From positions 2,108,001 to 2,172,000 of the forward strand of contig JAUJEB010000001.1 in NCBI GenBank assembly GCA_030442055.1: 64,000 bases of DNA. Reading direction: 5' to 3'. The notes beneath the pieces were generated by a model. The model did not search any database, was not told the DNA's origin, and saw nothing but the letters and a program-made list of their open reading frames with translations. Position 1 is the first letter of the stretch. Every line of letters starts with the position of its first letter. Origin of the DNA: Agaribacillus aureus. Lineage in GTDB: Bacteria > Bacteroidota > Bacteroidia > Cytophagales > Cyclobacteriaceae. The position numbers and the translations under genes are program-made. This document shows, piece by piece, positions 34,990-44,947 of this stretch.

Positions 34990-35729
34990 TGTATTCCTTT
35001 TTCAAATGGATCTCACGAATTAGCAGTAATCAATCCCAAAAAAATAAAAGACTTCTTTCTGCGGTAAAAACCATTGTTGGAAAAAAGCCAATTAATCTTG
35101 AGATTTATGAATTGGCTACCAAACACGCCTCAGTAGCCAGAACTTCGAAATCCGGATTTAGGGAGTCCAATGAACGGCTGGAATATCTCGGAGATGCTGT
35201 CCTTGGGGCCGTAATTGCAGAATATCTCTTTAAAAAATATCCATTTAAGGATGAGGGATTTCTCACCGAAATACGATCGAGAATAGTCAACCGGGAGTCT
35301 TTAAACGATCTGGGTAGAAAGATTGGCCTGGACGTTTTAATTGAATACGACGCCAACAGGAAAAACTCCCTCTCTCACAGGTCTATTCACGGTGATACGC
35401 TGGAAGCTTTGGTAGGAGCGGTATATCTGGACAGAGGATTCAAATTCTGTAAAAAATTTATCATCAAAAAATTAATAATTCCTTACTACGACCTGGATCA
35501 AATCATCAAAAATAACCCCAACAACAAAAGTTTGATCATTGAATGGGCCCAGAAAGAAAACAAAGAGGTAAGGTTTGAGGTTGTAGAAATTAAAAACAAA
35601 AGGCACTTCAAGGAATTTACCGTGCAGGTCTTTGTAGACGATGAGCCTGTAGGAATAGGATATGGGACCAGCAAAAAGAAAGCTGAACAGGATGCGGCTC
35701 AAAAGTCCTGCGAATTTCTGGATCTCTAG
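34989..35729 (+). CDS. rnc: Ribonuclease III
   Basis: From the GTG at 34989, 246 residues contain the RNase III signature ERLEYLGDAVLGAV (about 64-77), the second catalytic region GDTLEALVGAVYLDRGF, and a C-terminal double-stranded RNA-binding domain ending GTSKKKAEQDAAQKSCEFL. It processes rRNA precursors and other structured RNAs. The GTG start overlaps the fabF stop by one base. The acpP-fabF-rnc order is widely conserved in bacteria. Confidence 0.95.
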   Translation: MYSFFKWISRISSNQSQKNKRLLSAVKTIVGKKPINLEIYELATKHASVARTSKSGFRESNERLEYLGDAVLGAVIAEYLFKKYPFKDEGFLTEIRSRIVNRESLNDLGRKIGLDVLIEYDANRKNSLSHRSIHGDTLEALVGAVYLDRGFKFCKKFIIKKLIIPYYDLDQIIKNNPNNKSLIIEWAQKENKEVRFEVVEIKNKRHFKEFTVQVFVDDEPVGIGYGTSKKKAEQDAAQKSCEFLDL

Positions 35730-35795
35730 AATTGACAAGAGGTCTGAACTTTTAAAATGTATTGTTTATAATTGCCAAACAATAGAGATCTGCTT

Positions 35796-37676
35796 ATGTC
35801 CAAATATGTAGTCGCCGGTGGAACGCTAAACCAAACACCACTAGATTGGGAAGGAAATGTCAATCGAATTGTTGAGTGCATCACCATGGCGAGGCAAAGT
35901 AATGTGGATATATTATGCTTACCCGAGTTGGCAATCACCGGTTACGGATGTGAGGATTTATTTTTAAGTGAGTGGCTACCAAAAAAAGCGCTTACTTTCC
36001 TGCCGAGAATATCCCAGGCCTGCGAAAATTTGATTGTCGCTGTCGGCTTGCCAATTAGGTTTGAAGGAAATTTATATAATTGCGCCTGCCTTATAAGGAA
36101 CCAAAAAATTCTGGGCTTCTATGCCAAACAATTTTTAGCCAACGATGGAGTACATTACGAGCCGCGCTGGTTTACCTCCTGGCAAAGCGAATTGGTAAAA
36201 CATATTGACATCGATAATCAGCGTTTTGAAATTGGTGATATTATTCGTGAAATCGATGACCTGAAAATAGGTTTTGAAATCTGTGAAGATGCGTGGCGCG
36301 GCGACCAACGGCCGGCCTGCAGATTATTTGATAAAAAGGTCAATCTAATTTTAAACCCCAGCGCCAGTCATTTTGCTTTGGGTAAAGGCCTGTTCCGGGA
36401 AAACCTTGTCGTTAATAGCTCCAGGAATTTTAATTGTTCTTACATTTATGCCAACCTGCTGGGGAACGAGGCCGGAAGGATGGTGTATGACGGCGATGTA
36501 CTCATCGCGCAAAAGGGCCGTCTGATACAAAGAAATAACAGATTGTCTTTTAAAGATGTAAACCTGGTGACGGCAACATTAGATTTTGAGCACCCGGATA
36601 ATTCCTCTGCGGCGTTTAACCACGACGATCACGACCGGCACGATGAATTTGTAAAAGCAGATACCCTGGCATTATTTGATTATTTAAGAAAAAGTAAAAG
36701 CAAAGGATTTGTGCTTTCTTTAAGTGGTGGCGCAGACTCTTCTACCTGTGCGATCCTGGTAGCTGAAATGGTCAGAAGGGGTATCAGAGAATTAGGACTT
36801 TACGATTTCCTTAAGAAACTAAATTTTGCGGACTCCGATTTTGAATCGGCTGGAAAAATTGCGGAGGAAAAGGAGTTACTTAGGTTTGTGACAGGTAAAA
36901 TACTTACCTGTGCCTATCAAGCCACCGAAAATTCTTCCGGTGAGACTTTCGAGTCGGCCAGGGCCCTGGCTAACGAAATAGGTGCTGTCTTCCATCACTG
37001 GAACATAGATGCTGAAGTCGATGCCTATACCAAAAAAATTGAAACAGCCATAGGCTTCCAGTTGCAATGGGACAAGCATGACATTGTTTTACAAAACATC
37101 CAGGCCCGTACCAGGGCTCCCGGCATCTGGATGCTGGCCAATCTTAAAAATTCCTTGCTGATTACCACCTCCAACAGGAGCGAAGGAGATGTAGGTTATG
37201 CTACCATGGACGGTGACACATGTGGAAGCATTGCACCAATTGCCGCGATAGATAAACATTTTATTAATCAATGGCTGTTGTGGGCGGAAAAAGATCTTGG
37301 TTACGGCAGTCTGAGCCATGTGAATAGCCTAAACCCAACGGCCGAGCTAAGACCAAAGGATCAGCATCAGACAGATGAAGAAGACCTGATGCCTTATCCT
37401 ATTTTGGTGGAAATTGAAAAATTAGCTATCAGAGATCATTGCTCTCCCATGGAAGTGTTTGAGCAGCTCTCGCGGGCAGGATTAGCGTCACCTCCAACAC
37501 TAAAAAATTATATCGTGAAATTTTATCAATTGTGGGCAAGAAATCAGTGGAAAAGAGAGCGTATAGCCCCGGCTTTTCATTTGGATGATTTTAACGTAGA
37601 CCCGAGAACCTGGTGCAGGTTTCCGATTTTATCCGGAGGTTTTCAGGAAGAACTGGCACTGCTGCAGGAATTATAA
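35796..37676 (+). CDS. nadE: Glutamine-dependent NAD+ synthetase
   Basis: From ATG 35796 (MSKYVVAGG) the enzyme has 626 residues; a TTG 24 bases earlier is less likely. An N-terminal nitrilase-fold glutaminase domain shows the E/K/C triad in LPELAITGYGC, YAKQFLAND and FEICEDAWRG. The C-terminal synthetase domain has the pyrophosphate-binding loop LSLSGGADSSTCAIL, and NRSEGDVGYATMDGDTCG further on. It makes NAD+ from nicotinate adenine dinucleotide using glutamine nitrogen. It lies 66 bases after rnc in the same run of genes. Confidence 0.96.
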   Translation: MSKYVVAGGTLNQTPLDWEGNVNRIVECITMARQSNVDILCLPELAITGYGCEDLFLSEWLPKKALTFLPRISQACENLIVAVGLPIRFEGNLYNCACLIRNQKILGFYAKQFLANDGVHYEPRWFTSWQSELVKHIDIDNQRFEIGDIIREIDDLKIGFEICEDAWRGDQRPACRLFDKKVNLILNPSASHFALGKGLFRENLVVNSSRNFNCSYIYANLLGNEAGRMVYDGDVLIAQKGRLIQRNNRLSFKDVNLVTATLDFEHPDNSSAAFNHDDHDRHDEFVKADTLALFDYLRKSKSKGFVLSLSGGADSSTCAILVAEMVRRGIRELGLYDFLKKLNFADSDFESAGKIAEEKELLRFVTGKILTCAYQATENSSGETFESARALANEIGAVFHHWNIDAEVDAYTKKIETAIGFQLQWDKHDIVLQNIQARTRAPGIWMLANLKNSLLITTSNRSEGDVGYATMDGDTCGSIAPIAAIDKHFINQWLLWAEKDLGYGSLSHVNSLNPTAELRPKDQHQTDEEDLMPYPILVEIEKLAIRDHCSPMEVFEQLSRAGLASPPTLKNYIVKFYQLWARNQWKRERIAPAFHLDDFNVDPRTWCRFPILSGGFQEELALLQEL

Positions 37677-37758
37677 TTTATCAATAATTTAATATTACCG
37701 TTGTTCAGTAGAAAATAAACTATCGATATTTACCATATATTTGCTCAAATTTTTAACT

Positions 37759-38865
37759 ATGCTTTCATTCTTAAGTTTTATTGTCTGGGATCCGGTAGCT
37801 GAGGTAGTACCGGGCTGGAGCATACCAAGGTGGTATGGATTACTTTTTGCACTGGGTTTTTTGGTAAGCCAGCAGCTGCTGATCTATATTTTCAAAAAGG
37901 AGGGCAAATCGGAAAAAGATGTCGAAATGCTGACGATTTATATTGTGGTAGCCACCATTGTCGGTGCAAGGTTGGGGCATGTTATATTTTACGGTGCCGG
38001 TCACTATTTCTCCAACCCCATAGAAATTTTCAAAATCTGGGAAGGTGGTTTGGCCAGTCACGGTGGTGCCATCGGAATTCTTTTTGCACTCTATCTTTAT
38101 GTCAAAAAGAAAAAGGACCAAACCTACCTGTGGGCCGTGGATAGACTGGTGATTGCAGTAGCTATCACCGGATGCTTAATCCGACTTGGTAATTTTATGA
38201 ACTCTGAGATCCTGGGACTTGCTACACAAAGTAATTTTGGTGTAGTTTTTGCTCGTGGATTGGAAGAAGGTTTGGAAAATAGTTATGCGGAAATTGAAAA
38301 TGTTGAAGCATCTAAAGGTTCTGACAGTGAAGTACCCGAAGGTTTGGTGCCCATAGTCTATGAGATTACGTTTGCGAAGGGAAAACTTCAGGAAAAACAA
38401 TTACGGCAACTATTGGAATCGAATGTAAAAAACACCATGGTCCGCTACTCTTCTCGTGAACAACCTAATATATCTGAACCTGCCAATGAGCCTTTAAGAT
38501 ATGAGCTAACACAAAAAAATGGCAATTACATCGCAAAAATACAAACCAACGGCATCGCGAGGCATCCGGCCCAATTGTATGAATCAATTTATTGCTTTTT
38601 GTTGTTTATATTGTTATTCGCAATTTGGCACAGAATGAAGGAAAAAACGCCGGAAGGACTGATATTTGGGTTATTCCTGGTTATACTCTGGACCCTGAGG
38701 TTTATAGACGAGTATTTTAAAGAGAATCAGGAGGCTTTCGAAGATAGCTTACCGTTAAATATGGGGCAAATACTTAGTATACCATTGGTTTTATTAGGTA
38801 TATTTATATTAATAAGAACCTGGCATACTCAAAATAAGAAGAAAGCAGCTGCGGACAACGTATAA
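37759..38865 (+). CDS. lgt: Prolipoprotein diacylglyceryl transferase
   Basis: The ATG at 37759 gives 368 residues. A TTG 18 bases upstream is also in frame but falls inside a TATATTTG sequence. Lgt features are several membrane helices, PRWYGLLFALGFLVSQ near the start, GARLGHVIFYG and GGLASHGGAIG with the catalytic-region Arg/His, and NGIARHPAQLYESIYC followed by the C-terminal FIDEYFKENQE. About 100 hydrophilic residues (around 170-270) are inserted relative to the E. coli enzyme, common in Bacteroidota. It attaches diacylglycerol to lipobox Cys residues, so it serves the many lipoproteins here. Confidence 0.94.
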   Translation: MLSFLSFIVWDPVAEVVPGWSIPRWYGLLFALGFLVSQQLLIYIFKKEGKSEKDVEMLTIYIVVATIVGARLGHVIFYGAGHYFSNPIEIFKIWEGGLASHGGAIGILFALYLYVKKKKDQTYLWAVDRLVIAVAITGCLIRLGNFMNSEILGLATQSNFGVVFARGLEEGLENSYAEIENVEASKGSDSEVPEGLVPIVYEITFAKGKLQEKQLRQLLESNVKNTMVRYSSREQPNISEPANEPLRYELTQKNGNYIAKIQTNGIARHPAQLYESIYCFLLFILLFAIWHRMKEKTPEGLIFGLFLVILWTLRFIDEYFKENQEAFEDSLPLNMGQILSIPLVLLGIFILIRTWHTQNKKKAAADNV

Positions 38866-38886
38866 AATGGTTAGGTATTGACCGAT

Positions 38887-38923
38887 AATATTGAATTTAA
38901 TTCCTCAAATATTGTTCAATATT
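38887..38923. repeat. Inverted repeat after lgt
   Basis: AATATTGAA and TTCAATATT are perfect 9-base arms separated by 19 bases in the 228-base gap between lgt and the BamA-like gene. There is no T-tract. It could be an operator or an RNA stem; no further evidence. Confidence 0.35.
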
Positions 38924-39093
38924 AGGGGCTTTGGCTTTAATTGATGCAAATGCATTATAATTATTAAACAATACATGAGTAGCAAAGTCTTTTGCTGATA
39001 TTTAAATCTATCAATTAAAAGCCTTAAATTTAGTTAACTCTTTAAGGGTTACAAGTCAATACCAGATCATTAAAGACATAAAAAAGTATTAAT

Positions 39094-40602
39094 TTGCTGT
39101 ACGATTTACTTTTGCGATTTGTCATATCTATCACCTTTGGCAGGTGTCTGGTTTTCGTATTGCTTGTATCATTCACTTTTCACACTCATTCCCAAACCTC
39201 ACAAAACCTGCCCGACAGTAATCCCGGAAGCGCCGACACAGGCGGAACAAGCACCACCTCAAGTGAAAATGATGTATATGTGACCATACAGAACATATTT
39301 ATCACCGGTAATAAGAAAACGAAGGAAGAAATTATACTGCGCGAGCTAGATGCGGAAGTCGGGGATGTGGTACTTAGAAGTGACCTGGAAAAGATCATTG
39401 AAAACGACAAAAACAAAATCGTTAATACGCAATTATTTTTATCCGTGGACCTGCAAATCGTTGACATTGCTTTTGACCAGGTAGAGATTCTTGTGAAAGT
39501 ATCCGAGCGATGGTACCTTTTTCCGGTACCCGTTTTTAAGCTGGAAGCAAGGAATTTTAATGACTGGTGGGTGAATTGGAATCGAGACTTCGATAGGGTG
39601 AGCTATGGCATAAAATTGTACCAATACAATTTGAGAGGTAGAAATGAGCGACTTAAATTACAAGCACAATTTGGATTTACGAAGAGGTTTGAACTGGATT
39701 ACAGGATACCCTACATCGACAGATCACAACAAAATGGACTAATTTTAAGAGTTGGATATGATGAAAATAATAACGTGAATTATCTTACGGAAGATCATGT
39801 TCAACAATTTACGGATTTTGGGAAGCGAACCAGGGAAAATGTTTACGGATCTATTACTTTCAGCCACCGGCCTTCGTTTTATAGTTTTCATTATTTCAGC
39901 TTGTTTTATCGAGACTCCAAGGTCAGAGACTCTATAGCTATTCTCAATCCAAATTATTTTTTAGACGGCCGGACACGGCAGCAATATTTTCGGTTCCGCT
40001 ATCGCTATCGCAAAGAAGCCAGGGATATGATCGCTTATCCCTTAAAAGGCTATATGTTCAATTTTGAGATTGATAAATTGGGATTGGGAATATACGATGA
40101 TATCAACCAATTGGAAATTAGCGCTGACTACAATAAGTTTTTTGATTTGGGGAAAAACTATTTTTTATCCAATCGTATCGGTGGCAATGTCAGCTTTCCC
40201 AGAAGACAGCCTTACGTAAATTCAAGAGCCCTTGGTTTCAGACCAAATTTCATCAGAGGCTATGAGTTGAATGTTATTGAAGGGCAAAGCTTTTTCCTCC
40301 ATAAGTTTTCTTTAAAAAAGCGAATCATAAACACAAAAACCCGACTTCATAAAATTATTAAGAAAGAGCAATTTAACACTATTCCCATCGCCGTTTACCT
40401 GAAAACCTATTTTGATGGCGGGATCGTAAATAGCACCATCAGCGAAACTGAAAATAGCCGGCTAACTAATAGATATATTTTCGGCACTGGTGTGGGGCTC
40501 GATGTTGTCACTTATTATGACTTTGTCATGCGCCTGGAATATTCTGTCAATAATGAGGGTGAAAGAGGCTTTTTCCTAAATTTCCGATCTGTATTCAATT
40601 AG
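39094..40602 (+). CDS. BamA/TamA-family outer membrane protein
   Basis: The 502-residue product begins with a signal peptide ending around HTHSQ. A POTRA-like domain follows (about 60-140: IQNIFITGNKKTKEEIILRELDA, cited as IFITGNKKTKEEIILREL). The rest is a predicted beta-barrel with many alternating strands and a C-terminal aromatic end (GFFLNFRSVFN). There is no ATG in the early part, so a TTG at 39094 or 39112 is the probable start. Omp85-family proteins insert or secrete other membrane proteins; a single POTRA and short length make this closer to TamA-like accessory proteins than to BamA itself. The convergent neighbour is the DUF6089 gene. Confidence 0.8.
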   Translation: MLYDLLLRFVISITFGRCLVFVLLVSFTFHTHSQTSQNLPDSNPGSADTGGTSTTSSENDVYVTIQNIFITGNKKTKEEIILRELDAEVGDVVLRSDLEKIIENDKNKIVNTQLFLSVDLQIVDIAFDQVEILVKVSERWYLFPVPVFKLEARNFNDWWVNWNRDFDRVSYGIKLYQYNLRGRNERLKLQAQFGFTKRFELDYRIPYIDRSQQNGLILRVGYDENNNVNYLTEDHVQQFTDFGKRTRENVYGSITFSHRPSFYSFHYFSLFYRDSKVRDSIAILNPNYFLDGRTRQQYFRFRYRYRKEARDMIAYPLKGYMFNFEIDKLGLGIYDDINQLEISADYNKFFDLGKNYFLSNRIGGNVSFPRRQPYVNSRALGFRPNFIRGYELNVIEGQSFFLHKFSLKKRIINTKTRLHKIIKKEQFNTIPIAVYLKTYFDGGIVNSTISETENSRLTNRYIFGTGVGLDVVTYYDFVMRLEYSVNNEGERGFFLNFRSVFN

Positions 40603-40612
40603 TCTTCTTTGC

Positions 40613-41674
40613 CTACCTGAATTTTGGTTTACCAATAGGACTTCCCAGCACATAGGTCAATTGCAGACTGGTAACTACATAAAGATCATTGTCGTTATTA
40701 TCACCACGCTGACCACCAGGATGATTATCTGAGACCAGAAAATACGAGTTGTTGTCGGCTCCCACGTAGCTGGTTCTACTTTGATCAAGTATCTGCAGAA
40801 TATCGCTGTTTCGAGGGTCTCCCGAAACGACAGCGATAGGTTCAAATGCCCTTCCCGATAATGTCCTGGCCAGGTCGTTCTCTAACAATCCATAGTCCGG
40901 ATATTCATTGCTGACGTCATCGATATAGTCAAAAAATAAGATTCGATAACCCATTTCAAAGGCCAGATCAAAGTTTTTGTTCAACCGCAGACGGACGCCA
41001 AACCCTGCTGGGACTGAGAACTGTACCTTGTGATAAGGGTCGACACCACTGGCATCATTGTTTTGACCTTCGGTTCCCAGCGGATGCAGCTTAACCCAGT
41101 CGCCGGCCTCTGCTAACGGATCACCTTTGTAATCAAATTCTGGCACCTTTGCTTCAGGATTATGATGGAAAAGTGCAAATCCCGTAAAAATATACGGCGT
41201 GAACCTGGCTCTTTTTACATAAAAACCATGGTTGCGAATCAGGTCAAATATTACGGTACCTGACAACTCAAAAATGGTATTCCTAAATTGAAGATTCCTA
41301 ACGTATCTATCCCTGGATTCCGGATCATTCAAATCGGCCGACTCAAAATCATCCCCTTTCATAGTAGCCCAATTCAATGAACCTCGAAGAAATACCCTGG
41401 AACCCACCCTATGATTGGCCAGTAACCCAAAGCCTGAACGGGTGAAAGAAATATCTGTACTGAGATTGCCCGGTCTCGGCGCCAAATCACCAAAATAATT
41501 GATGGCATTAATGCTGATTCCAACGGTCGTATAACGTAATTCCTTGTTAAACCTGAAAATGCGATTGTTTTTCTTGGCTTGTTTGAAGACATCGCTGTTG
41601 GCCTGGCCTAAAGTATCGTTGTAGCTAAGAAATATTATAATGCTTGCTAAAATTAAATGAATTCTTTTCATCAT
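40613..41674 (-). CDS. DUF6089-like outer membrane beta-barrel protein
   Basis: The 353-residue protein has a signal peptide (residues 1-23). It is dominated by beta-strand-like segments: GISINAINYFGDLAPRPG near the mature start, ARFTPYIFTGFALFHHNP in the middle and TSLQLTYVLGSPIGKPKFR at the end. The NYxGDL block and overall shape resemble the DUF6089 family, which includes the type IX secretion protein PorG. Whether this copy is PorG itself cannot be told from sequence alone. It is convergent with the BamA/TamA-like gene (10-base gap). Confidence 0.65.
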   Translation of the reverse strand: MMKRIHLILASIIIFLSYNDTLGQANSDVFKQAKKNNRIFRFNKELRYTTVGISINAINYFGDLAPRPGNLSTDISFTRSGFGLLANHRVGSRVFLRGSLNWATMKGDDFESADLNDPESRDRYVRNLQFRNTIFELSGTVIFDLIRNHGFYVKRARFTPYIFTGFALFHHNPEAKVPEFDYKGDPLAEAGDWVKLHPLGTEGQNNDASGVDPYHKVQFSVPAGFGVRLRLNKNFDLAFEMGYRILFFDYIDDVSNEYPDYGLLENDLARTLSGRAFEPIAVVSGDPRNSDILQILDQSRTSYVGADNNSYFLVSDNHPGGQRGDNNDNDLYVVTSLQLTYVLGSPIGKPKFR

Positions 41675-42013
41675 TCCGTTTTAAAATATCGAAAAACCAA
41701 GCTTTCCCTGTTAAGCAAAAATTGAATGCATTCTTTCAATCCTCATCTCAGTGCTCCCCTTGCAATATTAAATGTAATTTTAAAAAAAACCGATAAAAAA
41801 CTACCAATGAGATAGTTAGTAATTAACAATGATAGCTATCTTATCAAAAATTCGGCTAAAAATAGTTCAATTTTATCTTAATTAATAAGAATAATTTCAT
41901 TATTCGTTAGCAATTAATAAATATTCGGCTACCTCACAATGTTACCGGTCAGTAGAATTTATTCCCCGGATTAATTGCATCAAACCCGCCTATTTTTTTA
42001 TATTGTTTTTTTT
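41675..42013. other. AT-rich divergent intergenic region
   Basis: This 339-base spacer separates two divergent outer-membrane protein genes. It contains a 10-base palindrome GATAGCTATC at 41831-41840 and two copies of ATTCGGCTA (about 41849 and 41924). I see no gene or clear promoter in it. Confidence 0.4.
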
Positions 42014-42835
42014 ATGATAATGCGAACATTTTTTTCAGGATGTTTATTAATGACAGTCCTGTGTTCCAAAAGCCAGCCCTTTAATCATAACATCAGTGCC
42101 AAATCCTCCGGCATGGGCGATGCCACGGTAGCTTTTAATGATCACTGGTCTGTTTTTAATAATGTTGGTGGAATTAGCAGGACTGGTTCCATCGTGGCCT
42201 TGTTTTCGGTTTATAACAGATTTAATATGCAAGAGTTAAGCACTGTGAACGCCGGATTGGTATATCCCATGAAAGGCTTCACATGGGGTTTAACCATCAA
42301 CAGGTTTGGGGCCCAAATCCATCAACAGAACCAGGTCGGTATTGCTATTGGAAATACGATTCAGAATACAAGTCTGGGGGTAAAGATAAATTACCTCATG
42401 TCATCTACGGAGGGCTATGGTAGCCAGGGCTATTTGATCACGGAAGTTGGCAGCATCACCGAGCTATCGCCTTCCATCCGGATAGGTTTGTACGTCTATA
42501 ACCTGAACCTGGCCAAATTCGCTGAATCGGGAGGAAGGAGACTACCCATCTCCTTCAAATCGGGGCTCTCCTACCAACCTTCGGCTACCTTCGTCCTAAA
42601 CATAGAAATTGAAAAGACACTTAACCATCAACCCGATACAAAAATTGGTCTGCTCTATCACGTTAAAAAACATATTTATCTGACCACAGGCATTCAAACC
42701 AATCCCCTGAACTACAATTTCGGAACAGGCGTTAATCAGAAAAGGCTTGAAATTGGTTATGCTTTAAGTGGCCATACACAATTAGGACTATCCCACCTGC
42801 TAAGTATCAGTTATAAGTTAAAACCAGAAAAATGA
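42014..42835 (+). CDS. PorV/PorQ-like outer membrane beta-barrel protein
   Basis: From ATG 42014 the product has 273 residues with a signal peptide ending near LCSKSQ; upstream TTG starts are possible. The mature start FNHNISAKSSGMGDATVAFNDHWSVFNNVGG follows the pattern of PorV/PorQ and FadL-like proteins (A-x-GMG-x-A-x-x-A...N-GG; cited as SGMGDATVAF). Strands alternate to the end (LSHLLSISYKLKPEK). PorV shuttles type IX cargo; PorQ is in the same barrel family. A more distant relative with another role is possible. It overlaps the next gene by 4 bases (ATGA), so the two are coupled. Confidence 0.55.
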   Translation: MIMRTFFSGCLLMTVLCSKSQPFNHNISAKSSGMGDATVAFNDHWSVFNNVGGISRTGSIVALFSVYNRFNMQELSTVNAGLVYPMKGFTWGLTINRFGAQIHQQNQVGIAIGNTIQNTSLGVKINYLMSSTEGYGSQGYLITEVGSITELSPSIRIGLYVYNLNLAKFAESGGRRLPISFKSGLSYQPSATFVLNIEIEKTLNHQPDTKIGLLYHVKKHIYLTTGIQTNPLNYNFGTGVNQKRLEIGYALSGHTQLGLSHLLSISYKLKPEK

Positions 42836-44898
42836 GGGATTTCAGAATTGTAAAATTGACGCTATTATATTTAATCAGTTTAAACGCCCATGGACAAACA
42901 TCACCGATCAAATCTGAAAACAAGTATGTAAATCAGGAGTCACATGCTTTTGGCCTCGATGAAGAGCAATATTCCGAAGAAAGTGCGCAGGCGCTAATCA
43001 ATCTTAGTGAAAATCCGCTTGATTTGAATCAGGTCACCAGGGAAGAGCTACTGTCTCTATCGCTTTTAACCATATCTCAGATCAATAATTTTTTTAACTA
43101 CATAACGATACATGGTAAATTAATATCAATTTACGAGTTACAGGCAATTCCGGAATTTGATCTGAATACAATCCGTGCGATTCGACCGGTAGTCACCATA
43201 CATCCTTCAGACATGGATCGTATCTATCAACCCCTCGGAAAACGCATCCTAAAAGCCGATAACCATTACCTGGTTTTACGCCTGAATAAAACATTAGAGA
43301 AAAAGTCAGGGTTTGATAAAAACAGCCAATCAGCATTTGCCGGTTCACCTTACCACTGGCTGGTAAAGTACAGATCCAGCAAATCAAAGGACTTCAGCCT
43401 CGGATTAACCATGGAAAAGGATGCTGGGGAAAAATTTTCCTGGCAGCCTAAAAATCATCAATACGGCCCCGATTTTTGGTCATTTCACTTTACTATAAGA
43501 AATCAGGGCAGGTTGAAAAATTTAACAATGGGTGATTACAAACTGCAATTCGGGCAGGGAGCATTGTTTGCAGCCGGTTTTTATCCCGGCAAAGGATTTG
43601 AGACTATTACCTCCATCAGGCGCAGCGATCTTGGGATCATGCCATATACCTCTACCTCCGAACACGGTTTTCTACGAGGAATAGCCGCTACTTATCAAAT
43701 CGGTCGCTTTTCCGCCACTCCCTTTTTCTCCGGCAAAAGGATTGACGCCAATCTAACATTTGACTCTTTACGTATGACTCATTTAATCAGTAGCATTCCC
43801 GAAAGCGGATTACACCGAACAGCCACCGAGATAAACCGGCTAAAGTCGGTGAAGGAGCACTTAGCCGGCATCAATATCGGTTATCTGAGTAAAAATAAAA
43901 ATTTAAGGATCGGACAGATGGCGAGCCTGAATCAATATAACCTGGCCCTGGTCGAATCGAATCAACTTTACAAAAAATTTTTACCAAAAAACAATCGGAA
44001 CATGTACTTAGGTCATAGCTTCAGCTATAACTGGCAAAACTTTTATTTTTTTGGTGAGAGTGTTTTTGCAACCAACGGGGGTTATGCACTCGTGTTGGGC
44101 GCCCTGGCACATTTTACACCGCAAACCCTGTTTTCCCTATTATTCAGGAAATACCATACCAGGTTTCATGCGCCTTACGGAGACGCCTTCTCGGAAAATA
44201 CTGCCAACAACAATGAATCGGGGGTTTATTGGGGGTTAAAGCTGCTGCCGCTAAGAAATCTAAACATAACCGCCTTTATGGATATATTCCGATTCCCCTG
44301 GTTAAAATTTGGGGTAGATCGTCCTTCTGCCGGCTACGAATATCTAATAGCTTTTGCCCATGGTATTACCAGACATACCAAAATTTCAGGGCTTGTAAGA
44401 CAAGAAAAAAAAGACACTAATTTTCGGGAAGGATCAGACAACCTGAACCGAATTGTAGTGAAGCAAAGAGCCAATTATCAACTACGCTTTGACCATGACA
44501 TCTCCCAACAGGTGGGTATAAAAACCAATCTGCAATGGAGCAGTTTTGAAAAGGCCGGAAAAAGGAGCAATGGTTTTTCAATTAGCCAGGACCTGAACTT
44601 CAATTGGCGCGGTTTTAGAATAAGTAATAGAATCATGTTGTTTGAGACAGAAGACTTTGATAACCGCCATTACAGATATGAGAGAGACCTGTTGTACGCC
44701 TTGTCCATTCCAGCTTTTTCAGGTAGTGGGTATCGTTACTATACCATGTTTCAGGCCAAAATCATTTCCAATTTGTCTTTCTGGATCAGGTTGGCAAAGA
44801 CTATTTATTTCGACAGGTCCGAAATCGGATCAGGGCCGGACCGGATTAGTACAGATCATAAAACGGAAATAAAGTGCCAGGTGAAATATGCCTTTTAG
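42832..44898 (+). CDS. Helix-hairpin-helix plus beta-barrel protein
   Basis: The 688-residue protein has a signal peptide ending near AHGQ. Residues about 50-130 form two helix-hairpin-helix units of the ComEA type (NPLDLNQVTREELLSLSLL, YELQAIPEFDLNTIRAI). The remaining ~550 residues are rich in beta strands (RLKNLTMGDYKLQFGQGALF, ending DHKTEIKCQVKYAF), suggesting an outer-membrane barrel. ComEA-like domains bind DNA in uptake systems, and such helices are also general spacers. A signal peptide plus barrel would place the domain in the periplasm. It is coupled to the PorV-like gene by a 4-base overlap. Confidence 0.65.
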   Translation: MRDFRIVKLTLLYLISLNAHGQTSPIKSENKYVNQESHAFGLDEEQYSEESAQALINLSENPLDLNQVTREELLSLSLLTISQINNFFNYITIHGKLISIYELQAIPEFDLNTIRAIRPVVTIHPSDMDRIYQPLGKRILKADNHYLVLRLNKTLEKKSGFDKNSQSAFAGSPYHWLVKYRSSKSKDFSLGLTMEKDAGEKFSWQPKNHQYGPDFWSFHFTIRNQGRLKNLTMGDYKLQFGQGALFAAGFYPGKGFETITSIRRSDLGIMPYTSTSEHGFLRGIAATYQIGRFSATPFFSGKRIDANLTFDSLRMTHLISSIPESGLHRTATEINRLKSVKEHLAGINIGYLSKNKNLRIGQMASLNQYNLALVESNQLYKKFLPKNNRNMYLGHSFSYNWQNFYFFGESVFATNGGYALVLGALAHFTPQTLFSLLFRKYHTRFHAPYGDAFSENTANNNESGVYWGLKLLPLRNLNITAFMDIFRFPWLKFGVDRPSAGYEYLIAFAHGITRHTKISGLVRQEKKDTNFREGSDNLNRIVVKQRANYQLRFDHDISQQVGIKTNLQWSSFEKAGKRSNGFSISQDLNFNWRGFRISNRIMLFETEDFDNRHYRYERDLLYALSIPAFSGSGYRYYTMFQAKIISNLSFWIRLAKTIYFDRSEIGSGPDRISTDHKTEIKCQVKYAF

Positions 44899-44947
44899 TA
44901 AGTCCTTGCCTCAATGGTTTGTCATTTGGTCAAGCCGTGGATTGAGA

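Noticed and set aside
44899-44947. CTCAAT/ATTGAG hairpin between convergent genes
   Set aside because: Only a 6-bp stem with a large loop and no T-tract; too weak to call a terminator.
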